Below, in pieces: positions 61,295 through 64,000 of a stretch of DNA of 64,000 bases; positions within the stretch are counted from its first letter, which is position 1; every line of letters begins with the position of its first letter. The position numbers were made by a program, and so were the translations under genes. Under the pieces are notes generated by a model that worked only from the letters and a program-made list of their open reading frames with translations, did not search any database and was not told the origin of the DNA. The DNA is from Nocardia sp. NBC_01327 (GTDB lineage: Bacteria; Actinomycetota; Actinomycetes; Mycobacteriales; Mycobacteriaceae), in assembly GCF_035958815.1 (NCBI RefSeq), contig NZ_CP108383.1, positions 1,798,001 through 1,862,000 on the forward strand, written 5' to 3'.

Positions 61295-64000
61295 ATGCTG
61301 CACGGACTGTGGTCGCCGGGATCGGGATTGGTGCTGTGGCACGACCCTGCCGGTGCCGCGGTCGATACCGATGCCCTGCCGGACCCGCTGGGGTCGATCG
61401 TGCGGGCGGCGAAGTTCCGGCACAAGGCGAAGGTGCTGGTCGCGGGGGCGTACGGGCCAGAGGAGATCCAGGTCCGGGTGCATGCGCTGGCTCCGGAGGC
61501 GGCCGCGTCGGTACTGCTGCAGGAGCTTCCGGCGCAGGCCGTGGCGGGGGATCTGCGCTATCTCGCGCATGTGGTGCGGGGTGTGGAGCGCTGGGTGCGG
61601 GCGGGACGGATAGTCCCGGAGGTGCGCCGAGACGACGGCGAATGGTGGGTGCGGTGGCGGCTGGTCGGCGGGCAGCGGCAGCGGGCCTGGCTGGCCGAGC
61701 TCGCGGTGGCCATGCCCGCCGCGCTGCAGGTCGCGGGCCGGCCGGCGGAATTGCTCGACAACCTCACGGCCGAACTCACCGACCCCATCGCCCGGCTGCG
61801 CATCATGCCGAAACTGCCCGCACTGCTGAGCACGGTCGCGCAGGTGCCGATCGGCTACTCGTCGCGCGAGGGCACCGGCGTGGCCGACGACGGCATGCTC
61901 GATTTCGGCGCTCCGGAGACCGGGTCGGACCGCGCTCGATCGCGCTCGTTGCCGACCGATACCGCCACTTCCGATGAGCCGCAGTCGCGTTCGCATCCGC
62001 TGCTGGTCGCGCTGCTGGACGCGGAGCCGCTGGATGCGGGTTCACATCGGGTGTCGGCGGTGTTGGAGGATTGGCGTACGAGCCTGACGGCCGATGAGCC
62101 GGAACTGGTGCTGCGGCTGCTGGAGCCGGACTCCGAGGATGCGGCCGAAGCGGGTGCGCTGTGGCGGCTCGAGGTGTGCCTGCGCGTGGAAGGTGAAGCG
62201 CCGCAACCGGTATTGCTGCCCGGTGATCCGCATATGGTGCGCCTCGCGGGGGAGAAGCTGGCCGCCGCCAAGCTGGCGTATCCGCGACTGCGGGATCTGC
62301 CGGGTGATGCCCGCAGTATGGATCTGTACCTGCCCACCGAAGTGGTCATGGACCTGGTCGCGCACGGCGCCGCCGTATTGCAGTCCGCCGGTGCGCGATT
62401 GCTGCTGCCGCGCGCCTGGCGGATTGCGGCGCCGAGCCTGCGCCTGAAGGTGCAGAGTCCGGCAGCCACCGAAACCGCCGTCGGGCTGGACGGTTTGGTG
62501 TCCTTCCGCTGGGAGCTGGCGCTCGGCGAGACCACGCTGACGCCCGCCGAGATGACGCGGCTGGTGCGGTCCAAATCGGATCTGGTGCAGTTGCGCGGTG
62601 AATGGGTGCAGGCCGATCACCGCACCCTCGCCGTGGCCGCCGACTACGTCTCGGGCCGCACCGACGGCACCGAGAGCAGTGTCGGCGCCCTGTTCGCGGA
62701 GCTCGCCGCACATCCGGCCATCGGCGTCCCGCTCGAGCAGATCACCGCAACCGGCTGGGCCGCAGAACTTTTCGACGGCGAACACACCACCGCCCCCGTC
62801 TCCGAGCCGATCGGCCTGAAGGCCCAGCTCCGCCCCTACCAGCTGCGCGGCCTGGCCTGGCTCGCCACCATGAGCCGCCTCGGCTGCGGCGCCATCCTCG
62901 CCGACGATATGGGCCTCGGTAAAACGGTCCAGGTCCTGGCCCTGCTGGTCCACGAGCGCGAAACCGCTTCTGCGGCAGTCGGACCGACACTTCTGGTCTG
63001 TCCCATGTCCGTGGTGGGCAACTGGCAGCGGGAGACGGAGCGGTTCGCGCCGGATCTGCGGGTGCTGGTGCATCATGGGCCGGGCCGGCGGTCGGGGGCG
63101 GAATTCGATGCGGCGGTGGGGGATTCGGATCTGGTGGTGACCACCTATGCGCTGCTGGCCCGGGATGTGGAGGAGTTGAAGCGGCAGCGGTGGCAGCGGG
63201 TGGCGCTGGACGAGGCGCAGCACATCAAGAATGCGGGGACGCGGCAGGCGCGGGCCGCGCGGCTGGTGCCGGCGCGACATCGCCTGGCGCTCACCGGAAC
63301 TCCGGTGGAGAACCGGCTCGAAGAGCTGCGCTCGATCATGGATTTCGTCAATCCCACACTGCTGGGCAAGGCTTCGGAGTTCCATTCGCGATTCGCGGTG
63401 CCGATCGAGCGGGAGCGCGATGAGAATGCCGTCACCCGGCTGCGCGCCATCACCTCGCCGTTTGTGCTGCGCCGGGTCAAGACCGATCCGTCGGTGATCT
63501 CCGATCTGCCGGACAAGATCGAGATCACCATGCGCGCCAACCTGACCGTGGAGCAGGCCGCGCTCTATCAGGCGGTGCTCGACGATATGTCCGCCAAGCT
63601 CAAATCCGCACAGGGTATGGAGCGCAAGGGTGCGGTGCTGGCGGCGCTGACCAGGCTCAAACAGGTGTGCAATCACCCCGCGCACTATTTGAAGGACGGT
63701 TCGGCGGTGCTGAAGCGCGGCCATCACCGCTCGGGGAAATTGGCTCTGGTGGAAGACATTCTCGAATCGGTGATCGCCGACGGCGAGCGTGCGCTGCTGT
63801 TCACCCAGTTCGCCGAATTCGGTGATCTGGTGTCCCCGTACCTGTCCGAGCGTTTCGGCACGGAGGTGCCGTTCCTGCACGGCGGGGTGAGCAAGCAGCG
63901 CCGCGATGCCATGGTCACCGGATTCCAGGAGGACGAGAACGGCCCGCCGCTCATGCTGCTGTCGCTCAAGGCCGGAGGCACCGGGCTCAATCTCACCGCC
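61295..64000 (+). CDS. SNF2-family DEAD/DEAH-box helicase (3' end outside window)
   Basis: 902 codons are open to the window edge. Residues 1 to about 500 are the region typical of bacterial SNF2-associated proteins. The motor domain follows: motif I ILADDMGLGKTVQVLALLVH (about residue 536 on), motif Ia LLVCPMSVVGNWQRE, motif II ALDEAQHIKN (Asp639), motif III ALTGTPVENRLEELRSIMDF, then helicase C: QVCNHPAHY, ALLFTQFAEFGDL and LLSLKAGGTGLNLTA at the cut. These ATPases remodel protein-DNA or RNA polymerase complexes; the cellular role of this group is not settled. A SWIM-domain partner could lie just outside. Confidence 0.92.
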   Translation, partial: MLHGLWSPGSGLVLWHDPAGAAVDTDALPDPLGSIVRAAKFRHKAKVLVAGAYGPEEIQVRVHALAPEAAASVLLQELPAQAVAGDLRYLAHVVRGVERWVRAGRIVPEVRRDDGEWWVRWRLVGGQRQRAWLAELAVAMPAALQVAGRPAELLDNLTAELTDPIARLRIMPKLPALLSTVAQVPIGYSSREGTGVADDGMLDFGAPETGSDRARSRSLPTDTATSDEPQSRSHPLLVALLDAEPLDAGSHRVSAVLEDWRTSLTADEPELVLRLLEPDSEDAAEAGALWRLEVCLRVEGEAPQPVLLPGDPHMVRLAGEKLAAAKLAYPRLRDLPGDARSMDLYLPTEVVMDLVAHGAAVLQSAGARLLLPRAWRIAAPSLRLKVQSPAATETAVGLDGLVSFRWELALGETTLTPAEMTRLVRSKSDLVQLRGEWVQADHRTLAVAADYVSGRTDGTESSVGALFAELAAHPAIGVPLEQITATGWAAELFDGEHTTAPVSEPIGLKAQLRPYQLRGLAWLATMSRLGCGAILADDMGLGKTVQVLALLVHERETASAAVGPTLLVCPMSVVGNWQRETERFAPDLRVLVHHGPGRRSGAEFDAAVGDSDLVVTTYALLARDVEELKRQRWQRVALDEAQHIKNAGTRQARAARLVPARHRLALTGTPVENRLEELRSIMDFVNPTLLGKASEFHSRFAVPIERERDENAVTRLRAITSPFVLRRVKTDPSVISDLPDKIEITMRANLTVEQAALYQAVLDDMSAKLKSAQGMERKGAVLAALTRLKQVCNHPAHYLKDGSAVLKRGHHRSGKLALVEDILESVIADGERALLFTQFAEFGDLVSPYLSERFGTEVPFLHGGVSKQRRDAMVTGFQEDENGPPLMLLSLKAGGTGLNLTA

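Overview
The window is high-GC, gene-dense chromosomal DNA from a mycolic-acid actinomycete, most likely Nocardia or a close relative. The reasons are codon use, a mycothiol-dependent enzyme, mycobacterial-type AccD5/AccE5/AccA3, and a gene order from 2.4 to 28.7 kb that, from memory, follows the Mycobacterium tuberculosis block Rv3274c-Rv3293 (fadE25, purE, purK, a GtrA protein, a PH membrane protein, birA, accD5, accE5, maf, sseA, accA3, lat, lrpA, pcd). No rRNA, tRNA or CRISPR array was seen. Starts were chosen from ribosome binding sites or, for many genes, from a -10 hexamer 6-8 nt before the start codon (leaderless pattern).

Layout. 0-2.3 kb: a TetR regulator diverging from a patatin-like lipase and an SDR. 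2.4-5.9 kb: lysine degradation through piperideine-6-carboxylate (pcd, lrpA, lat). 6-15.5 kb: acyl-CoA carboxylase genes (accD5, accE5, accA3) with maf, a regulator, an sseA-type rhodanese that lacks its catalytic cysteine, biotin ligase and an acyl-ACP desaturase. 15.6-21.3 kb: a PH membrane protein, two complete two-component systems (the second prrAB-like) and a small secreted protein between them. 21.4-23.45 kb: a DUF222/HNH (13E12-type) gene followed by a large imperfect inverted repeat, probably a mobile unit. 23.5-28.7 kb: gtrA, purK-purE, a membrane protein, a TetR regulator and fadE25.

28.9-38.4 kb: envelope and secreted functions (cutinase-like hydrolase with a Thr/Pro tail, Tat-exported phosphatase, a secreted protein), an FAD-linked dehydrogenase, and a two-gene tailoring cassette: a PobA-like monooxygenase with an apparent frameshift and an O-methyltransferase with an unrecognised N-terminal half. 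38.5-42.3 kb: two TetR-controlled units (MFS exporter; SDR). 42.3-45.3 kb: the three-gene proton-translocating transhydrogenase operon. 45.5-47.4 kb: HIT protein, mycothiol-dependent enzyme, peptidase E-like protein. 47.5-53.2 kb: MarR-MFS pair, second MFS, NmrA-like protein, AraC regulator, thioesterase. 53.3-57.4 kb: branched-chain 2-oxoacid dehydrogenase genes (bkdA, bkdB, bkdC) with a divergent Lrp regulator. 57.5-61 kb: BenE-type transporter, an intact rhodanese, degenerate tandem repeats, a secreted HNH nuclease. 61.3 kb to the end: a SNF2-type helicase cut by the window edge.

Metabolic logic: branched-chain amino-acid breakdown (bkdABC, fadE25) yields propionyl-CoA, which AccA3/AccD5/AccE5, biotinylated by BirA, carboxylate to methylmalonyl-CoA for lipid synthesis. 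Lat and Pcd recycle lysine to alpha-aminoadipate, with LrpA as the probable local sensor.
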